Assembly: GCA_035652815.1 (NCBI GenBank) | Contig: DASRDB010000001.1 | Span: 434,001 to 498,000, forward strand | DNA length: 64,000 nt | Direction of reading: 5' to 3' | Source of the DNA: DASRDB01 sp035652815 | Lineage (GTDB): Bacteria > Chloroflexota > Ktedonobacteria > Ktedonobacterales > Ktedonobacteraceae | Shown here: piece after piece, positions 27,653-35,753 of the stretch | How the letters are laid out: each line of letters starts with the position of its first letter | How positions within the stretch are numbered: position 1 is the stretch's first letter | Made by a program: the position numbers and the translations under genes | The notes under the pieces: generated by a model | Told to the model about the DNA's origin: nothing | The model's database searches: none | Seen by the model: only the letters and a program-made list of their open reading frames with translations

Positions 27653-28363
27653 ATGCAGGTCAAAACAGAGGAACAGCTAGCCGCTAATATCGAGCGCGTG
27701 CGCGCCTCTATCACTGAGGCGGCCAGTCGAGCCGGGCGAACGCCCGAGGAGATCACCCTGGTCGCGGTCTCGAAAACGGTTCCGCTTGCCCTTGTGCAAA
27801 TGGCGTATAATTTGGGAGTAACCGATTTCGGAGAGAATCGCGTGCAGGATGCGCTGCCCAAAATCGAGGCCTTTCATCCTGAGAATCTGCGCTGGCACAT
27901 GATCGGACACCTGCAAAGCAACAAGGCAAAAAAGGTGGTCGGCGCGTTCTCTTCTGTGCAAAGCGTGGACAACCTGCATCTCGCCCAGGTTCTCAACCGC
28001 TATGCAGAGGAAAGCGGCGTCACGCTGCCCATCCTGCTCCAGGTCAATGTCTCAGGCGAAGCAAGCAAGGAAGGCATGACGCCAGAGGAGACGCCGGAAG
28101 TGGCGCGACAGATTCTCGCGTTGCCCTCGCTGCGGATAGATGGGCTGATGACCATCGCGCCAATAGTAGAGAATATGGCAGAGGCGCGGCCTGTCTTTCG
28201 CGGGCTGCGCGAACTGCGAGATCAACTGCGCGAGCTGTTTCCTTCGTGTTCATGGCAGCACCTGTCGATGGGCATGACCGATGACTACCCGGTAGCCATC
28301 GAAGAGGGAGCGACAATTGTACGCATTGGGCGCGCCATTTTTGGAGAGCGCGTCTATACATAA
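27653..28363 (+). CDS. yggS: YggS/YBL036C family PLP-binding protein
   Basis: 236 residues from the ATG at 27653 (AGGTGAG upstream). The frame is open further upstream, but only inside pgeF. The PLP Lys lies in TLVAVSKTVP, and GENRVQDALPKI, HMIGHLQSNKAKK, LLQVNVSGEASKEGM and the final LSMGMTDDYPVAIEEGATIVRIGRAIFG are family hallmarks. It controls free pyridoxal 5'-phosphate and amino-acid homeostasis. It is coupled to pgeF, the common arrangement in many bacteria. Confidence 0.94.
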   Translation: MQVKTEEQLAANIERVRASITEAASRAGRTPEEITLVAVSKTVPLALVQMAYNLGVTDFGENRVQDALPKIEAFHPENLRWHMIGHLQSNKAKKVVGAFSSVQSVDNLHLAQVLNRYAEESGVTLPILLQVNVSGEASKEGMTPEETPEVARQILALPSLRIDGLMTIAPIVENMAEARPVFRGLRELRDQLRELFPSCSWQHLSMGMTDDYPVAIEEGATIVRIGRAIFGERVYT

Positions 28364-28375
28364 AAGGACAACAAC

Positions 28376-28873
28376 ATGATGAACCCGGAAGATATCCTGT
28401 TTGGTCGTCGTATTCGCCAGAATCACGCGCTGGAACACGCCACCATCACCATTCTCAGCGGCTATATTCCCGATCTGCGTATCAGCGCGCGCTCAAATTC
28501 TAAAGGCTTTACCATTTTTGGCGATGTTGACCTGGGCCTGCTGCGCCGGGCGCTCGATGAGGCGTTGCAACGCCTGCAGGCGGGTGAAGCGGAACTGGCT
28601 ATTCATCCCAACTGTGGCACCAACCTGGTCGTTGGCGTCTCGCTCTTGACGTTTGGCACGCTGCTCGGCATGACATCCAGTCGCACGCGCACGCGGGTGG
28701 CCTCGGCGGCGGTCTCCTCGGCGGCAGGCATGATGGCGGCGCGCCCGCTTGGCGAGTGGGTGCAGAGGCACTTCACCACGTTGCCAGACCTGCAAGGAGT
28801 GCGCGTCACCGAGATTTTCCGCCGCAAACTGCTTGGCTTCACCTTTATTGAAGTACGAACTGTGCAGGAGTAA
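28376..28873 (+). CDS. DUF6391-type membrane-associated protein
   Basis: 165 residues. The N-terminal NHALEHATI motif and a mid-protein hydrophobic stretch (LVVGVSLLTFGTLLGMTSS, then SAAVSSAAGMMAA) match what I recall of DUF6391 proteins of Chloroflexota and Cyanobacteria. Function unknown; the His/Glu pair in the first motif could bind metal. It is tightly placed in the pgeF operon (12 bp after yggS, 7 bp before yggT), so a role in the cell envelope or division is plausible but unproven. Confidence 0.75.
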   Translation: MMNPEDILFGRRIRQNHALEHATITILSGYIPDLRISARSNSKGFTIFGDVDLGLLRRALDEALQRLQAGEAELAIHPNCGTNLVVGVSLLTFGTLLGMTSSRTRTRVASAAVSSAAGMMAARPLGEWVQRHFTTLPDLQGVRVTEIFRRKLLGFTFIEVRTVQE

Positions 28874-28880
28874 GTAGTCT

Positions 28881-29165
28881 ATGCTCAGTGCTACCCCTGG
28901 TCATGGCATTATCTATGCCGTAATTAACTATGGTATTGATGTACTTATTCTGGCGCTCTTTATTCGCGTCATTTGTTCCTGGTTTCAGATAGACGAGCGC
29001 TACGCCTTTGTTCGCTTTCTGGCGCGCATCACCGACCCGTTTATTGTGCCCATCCGGCGCATCGTGCGGCCCGTCGGCGTAATGGATCTCTCATTCCTGA
29101 TTACGTGGTTTTTCCTGCTGACCATTCAAGCGCTGCTGCTCCAGTCCCTGCCCCTGGGCTGGTAA
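28881..29165 (+). CDS. yggT: YggT family membrane protein
   Basis: 94 residues: two membrane helices flank the conserved ARITDPFIVPIRRIVRP motif. YggT proteins are small inner-membrane proteins near division and PLP-homeostasis genes; their role is not well established. It sits 7 bp after the DUF6391 gene and 6 bp before yggU. Confidence 0.9.
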   Translation: MLSATPGHGIIYAVINYGIDVLILALFIRVICSWFQIDERYAFVRFLARITDPFIVPIRRIVRPVGVMDLSFLITWFFLLTIQALLLQSLPLGW

Positions 29166-29171
29166 GCAGCG

Positions 29172-29432
29172 ATGCGCCTGACAGTGCGCGTGCTTCCACG
29201 CAGCAGCAGGAACGCCATCACCTGGGACAAGGCAACGGGCAGTTATAAAGCCTATCTGACCGCGCCCCCTGTCAATGGAGCCGCCAACGAGGCGCTGGTT
29301 GCTCTGCTGGCAGAAAGCTTGAAGATACCCAAACGGCAGATTCGCATTGTGCATGGAGCGACGGGACGGCAGAAGACGGTTGAGATAATGGGATTGGCAG
29401 AGCAGGAGATTGAAAAGCGGCTTGGGAAATAG
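29172..29432 (+). CDS. yggU: DUF167 (YggU) family protein
   Basis: 86 residues, a single DUF167 domain: RVLPRSSRNAI, YLTAPPVNGAANEALVALLAE, and the KRQIRIVHGATGRQKTVEI strand pattern. Small cytoplasmic protein of unknown biochemical function. Last gene of the pgeF operon; it ends just before a strong bidirectional terminator. Confidence 0.92.
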   Translation: MRLTVRVLPRSSRNAITWDKATGSYKAYLTAPPVNGAANEALVALLAESLKIPKRQIRIVHGATGRQKTVEIMGLAEQEIEKRLGK

Positions 29433-29438
29433 GTATTT

Positions 29439-29498
29439 CGAATGAAAAGACGCCCGGCATGACCTGCACGCAGGTCATGCCGGGCGTCTTTTCATTCG
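29439..29498. terminator. Bidirectional terminator
   Basis: 29-bp perfect arms (29439-29467 and 29470-29498) with a 2-nt loop. The stem begins CGAATGAAAAGACGCCCGGC, so each strand has a GC-rich stem followed by TCTTTTC. It lies between the convergent ends of yggU (29432) and the kinase gene (29507). Confidence 0.9.
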
Positions 29499-29506
29499 GA
29501 AGTTCA

Positions 29507-32284
29507 TTACTGCTTCAAAAACGTCCCAATGATGGTGCTTTCCATTTGAATGAAGCCCTGGGGCGAGACGTGCAGGATCACGAAGGCTTTGTCGATGGGG
29601 TTGCCATCGCTGCCGAAGGAGATCTGACCACTGGCTCCCTGGAAGGAATTCGCGCCATTTATTGCAAGCAGCGCGGTATTCATGAGAGCGGGCGTGGGCT
29701 TCTTACCGCTTGAGAGCAGGTTGCCAGCCGCCTTCAAGAGGGCTACCGTCGCGTCATACGAGAGGATGACATCACCATCGGGACGATCATAGCCGTAAGG
29801 GTTCTGGGTATGGTTATGGTCGGGATCAAAGTCGTTTGGATATTCCGTAAAGAACGGCGGCTGCTGATTGTGATAGCCCAGCACCGTCCATTCGTCGGGA
29901 TAGGCAAAAGTGGTAAAGTGCAGGCGGAAACCGGCGGCGCGGGCGCTGCTCTGGTAGCCGCCCAACTCGTAGAGCGCATCACCACCCATCACCGGCAAGG
30001 TCGCGAACTGCCCGGTGGTTGGTAGGTCGGTCAGCAGCACGCTGGCATCGCTGGCATACCCAGAGAAGTAGATGACATCCGGGGCCGGATTGGTATGGGT
30101 CAGGGCGTCGTTCAGGGCAGGCACCAGCGTTGCGGGCTTGCCTACCGTGTAATTCTCCGTCGCCAGAACGGTATTGCCATCAGCCTTGAAGGCCTGGATG
30201 AAATCCTGACCGAGGCTGCTGCTGTACGAATCATGCGGGTCGAGGAAGACGATGGCACTCTTCGCGTGTAGTTTCTGCTCAACATAGGTTGCGCCAGCTT
30301 TGCCCTGCGCGGTATTTGGCGGCGCGACGCGGAAGAAGTAGGGTTTGCCAGTCAGCAGGTCGGTTGAGGCCGTTTGCGAGACCATTGGAATATGCGCGGC
30401 GGCGAGAATTGCCTGCGCCGGAAGGGCGCGCGAACTGAACGGCCAGCCCATTACGCCGATAATCGTGGAATCGGCCTGCGCAGCCTTGACTATTTGCTGC
30501 GCGACCAGGGTGGCGTAATCCGCCTGGTTACCGGAATTGGCGATCAGCAGACGAACGAGCGTGCCGCCAAGCTTGACGCCATCGTTATATTCTTTTTGCG
30601 CTACATACGCTCCCTGCAGGTCATCACGTCCGACAGTGACATTGCTTCCTGAACTCATCGTAGCAACTACAATGGTGATATAGGGAGTGCCAGATGTCAC
30701 CACCGTCTGATCTTCCAGGTAAATCAATGTCTCGGCATCGTTCGGGTCAGTTGCTATTGCCTGCTGCCATAGGGCAATAGCTCCTTGCGTATCATGTTGC
30801 TGCATCTTCTGCGCCGCCTGGGCCTTCAAAGTACCGTCAGGTCGGCTGGTATCGAAAGCGACCGAACCATCGCTGATGCCCACATGTTCGCCATCCGGCA
30901 CATTAATCAGACCGATGCCGTTAGACGGAAGGGTAGGAGTGGGCGTACTTGCCGTTCCGCCTTTGTGCTGGAAGTAGTACACCGCGCCAAAGGCCAGCGC
31001 ACCGAGCAAGGCGATGACCAGAATAAAAAGGAAGAAGTTGAGACCAACATTGCTCCTGCGCCTGGGCGGCGGCTGATACGCGCCATATGATCCCTGCGAA
31101 CCGATAACCGGCGGAATGGGTGTAAGCGGGGCGGGTTTCACCTGGGTCGGCTGGTTGGCCGCCGGTGAAACATTGCCCCGCCCACCAACAGGATTGACAA
31201 CAGTGGGAGCGCTGGCTGCTCCTGCCGCTCCTGCCGCTCCCGCCGCCGCGATTGGCCCGGATGTTTTGAGCGTGAAACTGCTCAGGTCGCCCGAGACGCC
31301 ATAGCGCTTCATCAGAATGTCGTCGATATCGCGGCGCATGGCTGTGGCACTCTGGTAGCGCTGCGTAATATCGTTATTGACCGCTTTGGCAATCACACGC
31401 TCGGTCTCAGCAGAGACCTGTGGATTGAGCGTGCGCACCGGCGGGTAGTTAAACGGCGGGTAGTTGCGCGGGTCGCGATTGGTCAGCAGGTGATGCAGCG
31501 TCGCGCCAAGCGCGTAGAGGTCTGAGCGCGGGTCGGCGTTGCCCTGATATTGCTCCGGCGGGGCATATCCAGGCGTGCCGAGCGCAGAGGTCTGTTTGCG
31601 CCGGGCATTGCGGTTCACGTCCGCGCGGGCAATACCAAAATCCACTAAATGCGCCCGCTTATCCTTGCTGCTAATGATGATATTGGCAGGCTTGATATCG
31701 CGATGCACGATGGGCGGCGTCTGCTCCGCAAGGTACTCGAGTACATCAAGGATCTGCGAAGCATAAATCAGGACGTCGCGCTCCTTCATCGGCTGGTTGA
31801 GCCGGTCCATGCGCTCTTCCAGGTTCTCGCCATCCACGTACTCCTGCACCATAAAGTAGCGCCCGCCCTCTTCAAAGTTGTCGGTAACGTTTGGAATGAG
31901 TGGATGGTCAAGGTGGGCAAGGGTAATCACTTCCTGTTTGAAGTTGCGTTCGTCTTCCTTGAACCTGGCCGGGTCGTTGTTATCGGATAGCAGTTCCTTA
32001 ATAACAACCTGCTTGTTATCCAGGCGATTATCGCTGGCGAGCAAAGCCGCGCCCATACCACCTTCACCCAGCACTTTTTTGATGACGTAGCGCCCGCCCT
32101 GCAAGGGAGTACCCACCGTCAGAGCGCGAGAATTCACTGTGCGCACAGTAGTGCTGCCACCGGTATTACCGGGAGAGGACGGCGGATTGCCGGGCGAGGA
32201 GGCCGGATTGCCGATGTATCTGCCGCAGTTGCTGCAATAACGGACGCCATCACGATTTTCAGCTTTACAATATGGACATTCCAT
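29507..32284 (-). CDS. Ser/Thr kinase fused to extracellular ligand-binding domain
   Basis: 925 residues. Order: zinc ribbon (Cys3, 6, 17 and 20; CPYC...CSNC), Ser/Thr kinase (about 66-330: GEGGMG, Lys96 in VVIKEL, HRDIKPANI with Asp196, DFGIA with Asp215, APPEQ), a Pro/Ala-rich linker, and one membrane helix (about 413-438). A short TPR-like stretch (about 495-520) then leads to a type-I periplasmic binding fold of the branched-chain amino-acid receptor type (Peripla_BP_6) from about 530 to the end. All catalytic kinase residues are present. The layout implies extracellular solute sensing by a transporter-type receptor, coupled to cytoplasmic phosphorylation. AAGGTGGG precedes the ATG. Confidence 0.93.
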   Translation of the reverse strand: MECPYCKAENRDGVRYCSNCGRYIGNPASSPGNPPSSPGNTGGSTTVRTVNSRALTVGTPLQGGRYVIKKVLGEGGMGAALLASDNRLDNKQVVIKELLSDNNDPARFKEDERNFKQEVITLAHLDHPLIPNVTDNFEEGGRYFMVQEYVDGENLEERMDRLNQPMKERDVLIYASQILDVLEYLAEQTPPIVHRDIKPANIIISSKDKRAHLVDFGIARADVNRNARRKQTSALGTPGYAPPEQYQGNADPRSDLYALGATLHHLLTNRDPRNYPPFNYPPVRTLNPQVSAETERVIAKAVNNDITQRYQSATAMRRDIDDILMKRYGVSGDLSSFTLKTSGPIAAAGAAGAAGAASAPTVVNPVGGRGNVSPAANQPTQVKPAPLTPIPPVIGSQGSYGAYQPPPRRRSNVGLNFFLFILVIALLGALAFGAVYYFQHKGGTASTPTPTLPSNGIGLINVPDGEHVGISDGSVAFDTSRPDGTLKAQAAQKMQQHDTQGAIALWQQAIATDPNDAETLIYLEDQTVVTSGTPYITIVVATMSSGSNVTVGRDDLQGAYVAQKEYNDGVKLGGTLVRLLIANSGNQADYATLVAQQIVKAAQADSTIIGVMGWPFSSRALPAQAILAAAHIPMVSQTASTDLLTGKPYFFRVAPPNTAQGKAGATYVEQKLHAKSAIVFLDPHDSYSSSLGQDFIQAFKADGNTVLATENYTVGKPATLVPALNDALTHTNPAPDVIYFSGYASDASVLLTDLPTTGQFATLPVMGGDALYELGGYQSSARAAGFRLHFTTFAYPDEWTVLGYHNQQPPFFTEYPNDFDPDHNHTQNPYGYDRPDGDVILSYDATVALLKAAGNLLSSGKKPTPALMNTALLAINGANSFQGASGQISFGSDGNPIDKAFVILHVSPQGFIQMESTIIGTFLKQ

Positions 32285-32483
32285 AGCTTGCCCACCTTCT
32301 TTGATCTTGGAACCGGGTTGAGAAGTTTGCGCTATCTATCATCCTGTGCCTATAGCTCTGATTATACTGTGTTTCTCGTCTCGCGTCGAGAGCGAATTTT
32401 CTAGAATATTCCTACTCGTTATATACGTAAGGAGCTGGCGAAAGTTCAGCGACATTGCTTACTTAAAGGAGTACACACAAAAA

Positions 32484-32504
32484 GACCGGCAGTAAAAGCC
32501 GGTC
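32484..32504 (-). terminator. Rho-independent terminator of the 33.3-32.6 kb operon
   Basis: GACCGGC (32484-32490) and GCCGGTC (32498-32504) with a 7-nt loop. On the minus strand the stem is followed by TTTTTGTGTG. Confidence 0.8.
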
Positions 32505-32570
32505 CTTGTTTGCGTATCAGCAAGACATACACTTTCCGCTCCTGAAAAGAGAGGGAGTCAAAAACGTGTA

Positions 32571-32605
32571 CTCTGTAGGAACGCGCTTGATCGCGTCCAC
32601 CCTCG
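32571..32605. repeat. Family-1 palindrome, degenerate half copy
   Basis: CTCTGTAGGAACGCGCTTGATCGCGTCCACCCTCG in two parts: CTCTGTAGGAACGCGCTTGA and TCGCGTCCACCCTCG. It matches the left arm at 26535 with a few changes; no right arm is present. Confidence 0.65.
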
Positions 32606-32631
32606 TACATCGGATTGTCTCGCGCCGGTCA

Positions 32632-33090
32632 TCAGAGATGCTGGCAGCGCAGCGAAATGATGCCGGGAGCGAAGTGATTTGCTTTCTGCAAATATTCCTG
32701 CTCGTTTGCCTCAATCATCAGCTTGTGCATGACGACCACATCCCCATCCGGTAAAGGCTCGGCAGGCTGCAAGCACAGTTCCATGACCGCGCAGCCCTTC
32801 TCGTAGACCTTGACCAGTCCTCCCGCCCCGGGAATGCGATAGACGCGATTATCGATTGTCGGGCTTGGCACCTCCAGGTAACCGAACTTAATGAGTTGTT
32901 GGTACTGATTCTCGGAAAGCATCTCGCGCAGCAAGGCCTTCGCCCTGCTCTCGGCGGAGAGATGCTCGCTCACCGATTCACGGAAACGTCCCATCCGACC
33001 ATCAGGTGCCTGGGAGAGGTAGTAAATCGCCAGGAGCAAAAACAACAGCCAGATTCCAAGAAAGAGGCTGAGCGTTTCCCACATTGCCAC
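32632..33090 (-). CDS. Small membrane-anchored protein, unknown
   Basis: 152 residues from a GTG with GGAG 5 nt upstream (an ATG two codons later is possible). An N-terminal membrane helix (LSLFLGIWLLFLLLAIYYL) is followed by a soluble domain of no known family. The fixed LLREMLSENQYQQLIKFGYLEV segment resembles a short helical module seen in small orphan proteins. It is the second gene of an operon, 10 bp after the 81-residue gene. Confidence 0.65.
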   Translation of the reverse strand: MAMWETLSLFLGIWLLFLLLAIYYLSQAPDGRMGRFRESVSEHLSAESRAKALLREMLSENQYQQLIKFGYLEVPSPTIDNRVYRIPGAGGLVKVYEKGCAVMELCLQPAEPLPDGDVVVMHKLMIEANEQEYLQKANHFAPGIISLRCQHL

Positions 33091-33099
33091 GTTGTCTCC

Positions 33100-33345
33100 T
33101 TAGCCACCCACTACACGCGGCACCATCACAATCTGCTCGGCGGTGCGGTCAAACGTTTCCAGACGCTCTACAGGTTTACCAGCTTCGACTCTAAAGGCGG
33201 TTGCGCCTCGGGCGCGCTCTTCATTGAAGATGCGCTCAGCTTCTCGGATTGCCGCCACAGCTTCGGGATCGTTGGCCTCCGCCTTATTGGCATCCCACAC
33301 GATCCGATCATCACCGCGCCGGGACATAACCCGCAGCATACCCAT
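33100..33345 (-). CDS. Small hypothetical protein (81 aa)
   Basis: Starts at the ATG 33345-33343, with GGAG 7 nt upstream; the frame is open further upstream but that part is not protein-like. Residues 20-50 are strongly helical and charged (EAVAAIREAERIFNEERARG), followed by a basic/hydrophobic beta segment ending MVPRVVGG. No family recognised. First gene of the two-gene unit with the membrane protein at 32632. Confidence 0.65.
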   Translation of the reverse strand: MGMLRVMSRRGDDRIVWDANKAEANDPEAVAAIREAERIFNEERARGATAFRVEAGKPVERLETFDRTAEQIVMVPRVVGG

Positions 33346-33722
33346 GATCTGTCTCCTTCGTTGTACAATACACCCTGTACTTACACGATGCTGTTTGACC
33401 ATTTCCCCCTCTTCAGGGATAGAATCAGCATAGCATGGTTTGGTGAAACAAGTCAAGGTTGACAAGGCAGGAAAACCATGAGACCGGAAAGTTAAGAGGG
33501 TTGTCTCTTTAGAAGAAAAAGCCTCCACATATTCATAACGCAATACGCAAAACATTGCATATAATTTGCAAAAGTAATGTTTAGGTTTCAAATACTTGAC
33601 AAAGGAAATATTTTCCAATATACTTTGCTTGTTAACTTTTTTCTTGCCTTTTATACCTCTTCTATCACCAGGTTTACATAATGGTCTACCACGACCAATA
33701 ACATTATTCACATGGGGGAATA
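33346..33722. other. AT-rich divergent intergenic region
   Basis: 377 bp, markedly more AT-rich than the genes to its left and marking the left boundary of the 33.4-36.1 kb island. The only clear element is the promoter at 33596-33624. No gene or RNA recognised. Confidence 0.6.
33596..33624 (+). promoter_or_regulatory. Near-consensus sigma-70 promoter
   Basis: TTGACA (33596-33601), 17 bp, TATACT (33619-33624). The -35 is perfect and the -10 has five of six matches, within AT-rich DNA. It would start the LuxR-family gene at 33723 with a leader of about 90 nt. Confidence 0.75.
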
Positions 33723-34364
33723 ATGCGCCTAAATATGCTAGATGAGCAGAATCAATACGACCTGGCCAAAGAGCAAGCGGTTCTCCAAGAGTGGAATTAT
33801 CTCCAGCAATCACTCTTTCGGCTATTTTCTACCAAGAAGGTAACAGCGTCTTCCAAGCGCTGCTTCCTGGCAGATACAATCTCACACCTTACCAGGAAGC
33901 AAGCTAGTATCTGCTGGGATGAAACACCTGACGATCATTTAATACCGCAAGGATATTGCTATGAAATAAAATACGGGCAAATTCACTATGATTGGCTAGA
34001 ATTGGCTCCAAACTATCTCGTTTCAAATTTGTTGCCGGATATTCCGCAACAGTTTGCTAATGTTTGCGCATTATTGCTCTATCTGGCGGAGCATGAAAAA
34101 TTCGTTAATTATCACCTGTCACAAATTCCACCACTTCATCCTCGTCGTTCTGGTTTCCAATTGACTAAACGTGAACAAGAGGTATTACAAGGATTAATGC
34201 GAGGTGAAAGCAGGGAAGAAATGGCCCAACGTTTAGGGGTCGAAAAAACAACCATCCATTCACATATCCAACGGCTTTATAACCGGCTGGATGTCCACAG
34301 CGCGCAAGAGGCCATAGTGCGCGCTTTCGTATGGAGATTAGTGGATTGGCTGGATATGCCTTAG
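33723..34364 (+). CDS. LuxR-family HTH regulator with unknown N-terminal domain
   Basis: 213 residues; GGGGGA before the ATG. Residues about 146-208 form a LuxR HTH (LTKREQEVLQGLMRGESREE, TIHSHIQRLYNRL). The N-terminal 145 residues are unlike a receiver (no Asp pocket) and fit no family I know; they contain a Trp/Tyr-rich stretch that could bind a ligand. Codon use is more AT-rich than in neighbours. It is probably the regulator of the following island genes, since it is followed by a terminator and a separate dyad upstream of them. Confidence 0.8.
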   Translation: MRLNMLDEQNQYDLAKEQAVLQEWNYLQQSLFRLFSTKKVTASSKRCFLADTISHLTRKQASICWDETPDDHLIPQGYCYEIKYGQIHYDWLELAPNYLVSNLLPDIPQQFANVCALLLYLAEHEKFVNYHLSQIPPLHPRRSGFQLTKREQEVLQGLMRGESREEMAQRLGVEKTTIHSHIQRLYNRLDVHSAQEAIVRAFVWRLVDWLDMP

Positions 34365-34392
34365 TCTATTTGCTTTTCCAATGATTAGCTCC

Positions 34393-34440
34393 AGGTTCTA
34401 TAGGTCCTTTTGAGAAAGGCGCTATAGAACCTTTGTTTTC
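34393..34440 (+). terminator. Rho-independent terminator after the LuxR gene
   Basis: AGGTTCTATAG (34393-34403) pairs with CTATAGAACCT (34422-34432), and is followed by TTGTTTTC. Confidence 0.75.
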
Positions 34441-34487
34441 ATCTTCACAGATGAAAAATTCGGGTTAAAAATTCATCTGTGAAGATG
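34440..34487. promoter_or_regulatory. 16-bp perfect dyad, possible operator
   Basis: CATCTTCACAGATGAA (34440-34455) and TTCATCTGTGAAGATG (34472-34487), separated by 16 bp of AT-rich DNA. It directly follows the LuxR-gene terminator, whose T-run overlaps it by one base, and precedes the MauE-like gene. It may be a regulator-binding site or a second terminator. Confidence 0.5.
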
Positions 34488-34828
34488 AAGACAGAAAAGC
34501 TACCAACATTTACTATTAAGGGTAGAAATAGACTTAACTTGAATTATTAGAAAGGAGGCACATATTTCTCCAACTGTTGCTCAAAACTATTAGAAGTACA
34601 ACACCCATCTGGAATGGTTATCCAGAGAAGAATCTAACGATGAGGCAAAATGCTCTGGGAAAGTTCGGAGCCTCCGACAGAGTGCCGAGGACGGAAGTCA
34701 CCGCTAAAAGATCAGTGTTTGAGAAGTTACCTGTAAAGCGTTTGCAGGATGAAAGAAACACAAGGATGGCCTTTGGAAAGTAATTTAGTTTTTGTCTGCA
34801 AGATGCAGATAGCGAAAGGATAAGCGCA

Positions 34829-35674
34829 ATGTTAGAAGTTCTCTTTTTCCTTACAATAGGTTTGCGATGGGTTGTAGCAACAATTTTAGTTTACTACGGC
34901 ATAACCAAGCTTTTTACTTCTAAGATTCCTTTCGAGCTTGCTATCTCAAGCTACAGGTTATTACCACAATGGTCTGTGCGTCCAATAGCCAATATTCTTC
35001 CCCTAGTGGAGATCATTCTCGGTAGTACTCTCCTCCTTAATAGAGCTAGTACTGCAGCAACTTTGGGAACGCTGTTGCTCCTACTTCTTTTCTTAGGTGC
35101 AATGGGAAGTGCGCTCTTGAGAGGGCTTCAGATTGATTGTGGTTGTGCTGGTAAAAAAAGTATGAGCCTCAAGTCAGGTTTCCTAAGAAACTTGGGTCTT
35201 TTTTGGGGACTCCTCATCTCTGCGGGATTACGATTACAGTTCATGAATACACAAATTCCGCCTATACATTTACCAGCCATTGAGTTGGTTCTTCTCAGCC
35301 TTACTATGCTGCTCGGCATACTCTCGGCTTTCAACTCCAATGCAACAAGAGTTGTCATTGCTCATAGTACGAGACGGTCAGTTCAAAATAGGAGACGCCA
35401 ATTCTTACATACAACAGGTATGGTAGCAGCAAGTCTCTTAGCACTCTGGTTTCTTGATCGACAAGATGTTGCCCTTGCAGACCCCCCTCCTTGTGATTGT
35501 AATTGCCTGGGTGATATAGTAGAAACATATGATTGTAATACATACTGTCCCCCTGGCTGTGGCTGCCCTTGCTCCGCTCCCATATTCGCCATTTACTATG
35601 AAGTATGTTGTACGAGAACAAATACTCTCTGCGACAAAAGTGTAGCCATCGTCGGCTATCACCCGTGTTGTTAA
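34829..35674 (+). CDS. MauE-like membrane protein fused to Tat-like leader and Cys-rich domain
   Basis: 281 residues. Residues 1-170 have five hydrophobic helices, with the CGC motif of MauE/DoxX redox membrane proteins in a loop (GLQIDCGCAG, 99-108). Then comes a basic stretch with a twin-arginine-like motif (RRRQFL, 188-193), a hydrophobic core (about 198-208) and an ALA site (215-217). The last 64 residues contain 13 cysteines (222, 224, 226, 236, 240, 244, 246, 248, 260, 261, 268, 280, 281) and no tryptophan. In methylamine-dehydrogenase clusters MauE helps form the disulfides of a separately encoded, exported Cys-rich subunit; here helper-like and cargo-like parts share one chain. Function unknown. 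Confidence 0.8.
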   Translation: MLEVLFFLTIGLRWVVATILVYYGITKLFTSKIPFELAISSYRLLPQWSVRPIANILPLVEIILGSTLLLNRASTAATLGTLLLLLLFLGAMGSALLRGLQIDCGCAGKKSMSLKSGFLRNLGLFWGLLISAGLRLQFMNTQIPPIHLPAIELVLLSLTMLLGILSAFNSNATRVVIAHSTRRSVQNRRRQFLHTTGMVAASLLALWFLDRQDVALADPPPCDCNCLGDIVETYDCNTYCPPGCGCPCSAPIFAIYYEVCCTRTNTLCDKSVAIVGYHPCC

Positions 35675-35753
35675 AAATACCCCGGCATGTCGGGTTGAGG
35701 TTCATTGTTGATTAGTAGCTCTCACTTCAGATGAAAGTGAAGGAGGAACAAAG

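Larger units (their letters stand above)
32285..32631. other. 347-bp region between minus-strand genes
   Basis: Contains a terminator (32484-32504) and a divergent half copy of the family-1 palindrome (32571-32605). The 32285-32480 part is AT-rich and probably holds the kinase promoter, but no consensus pair was clear. No gene recognised. Confidence 0.6.
34365..34828. other. 464-bp intergenic region with terminator, dyad and strong SD
   Basis: Holds the terminator at 34393-34440, a 16-bp dyad (34440-34487) and a strong AAAGGAGG at 34551-34558. No ATG lies at normal distance from that site. Frames that could use it include a TTG at 34577 (68 residues, basic) and a rare ATT at 34564 (nine codons). 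An ATG at 34640 within the longer frame gives 47 residues ending MAFGK. None resembles a known protein, so I do not call a gene; a short peptide or structured leader for the gene at 34829 is possible. Confidence 0.4.

Noticed and set aside
33346..33813. Upstream extension of the 81-residue gene to 33813
   Set aside because: Runs through AT-rich intergenic DNA and over the opposing LuxR gene; the start at 33345 has a good ribosome site.
34829..35674. Methylamine dehydrogenase light chain
   Set aside because: The Cys-rich tail has no Trp for the TTQ cofactor and no other mau genes are present; only the MauE resemblance is kept.
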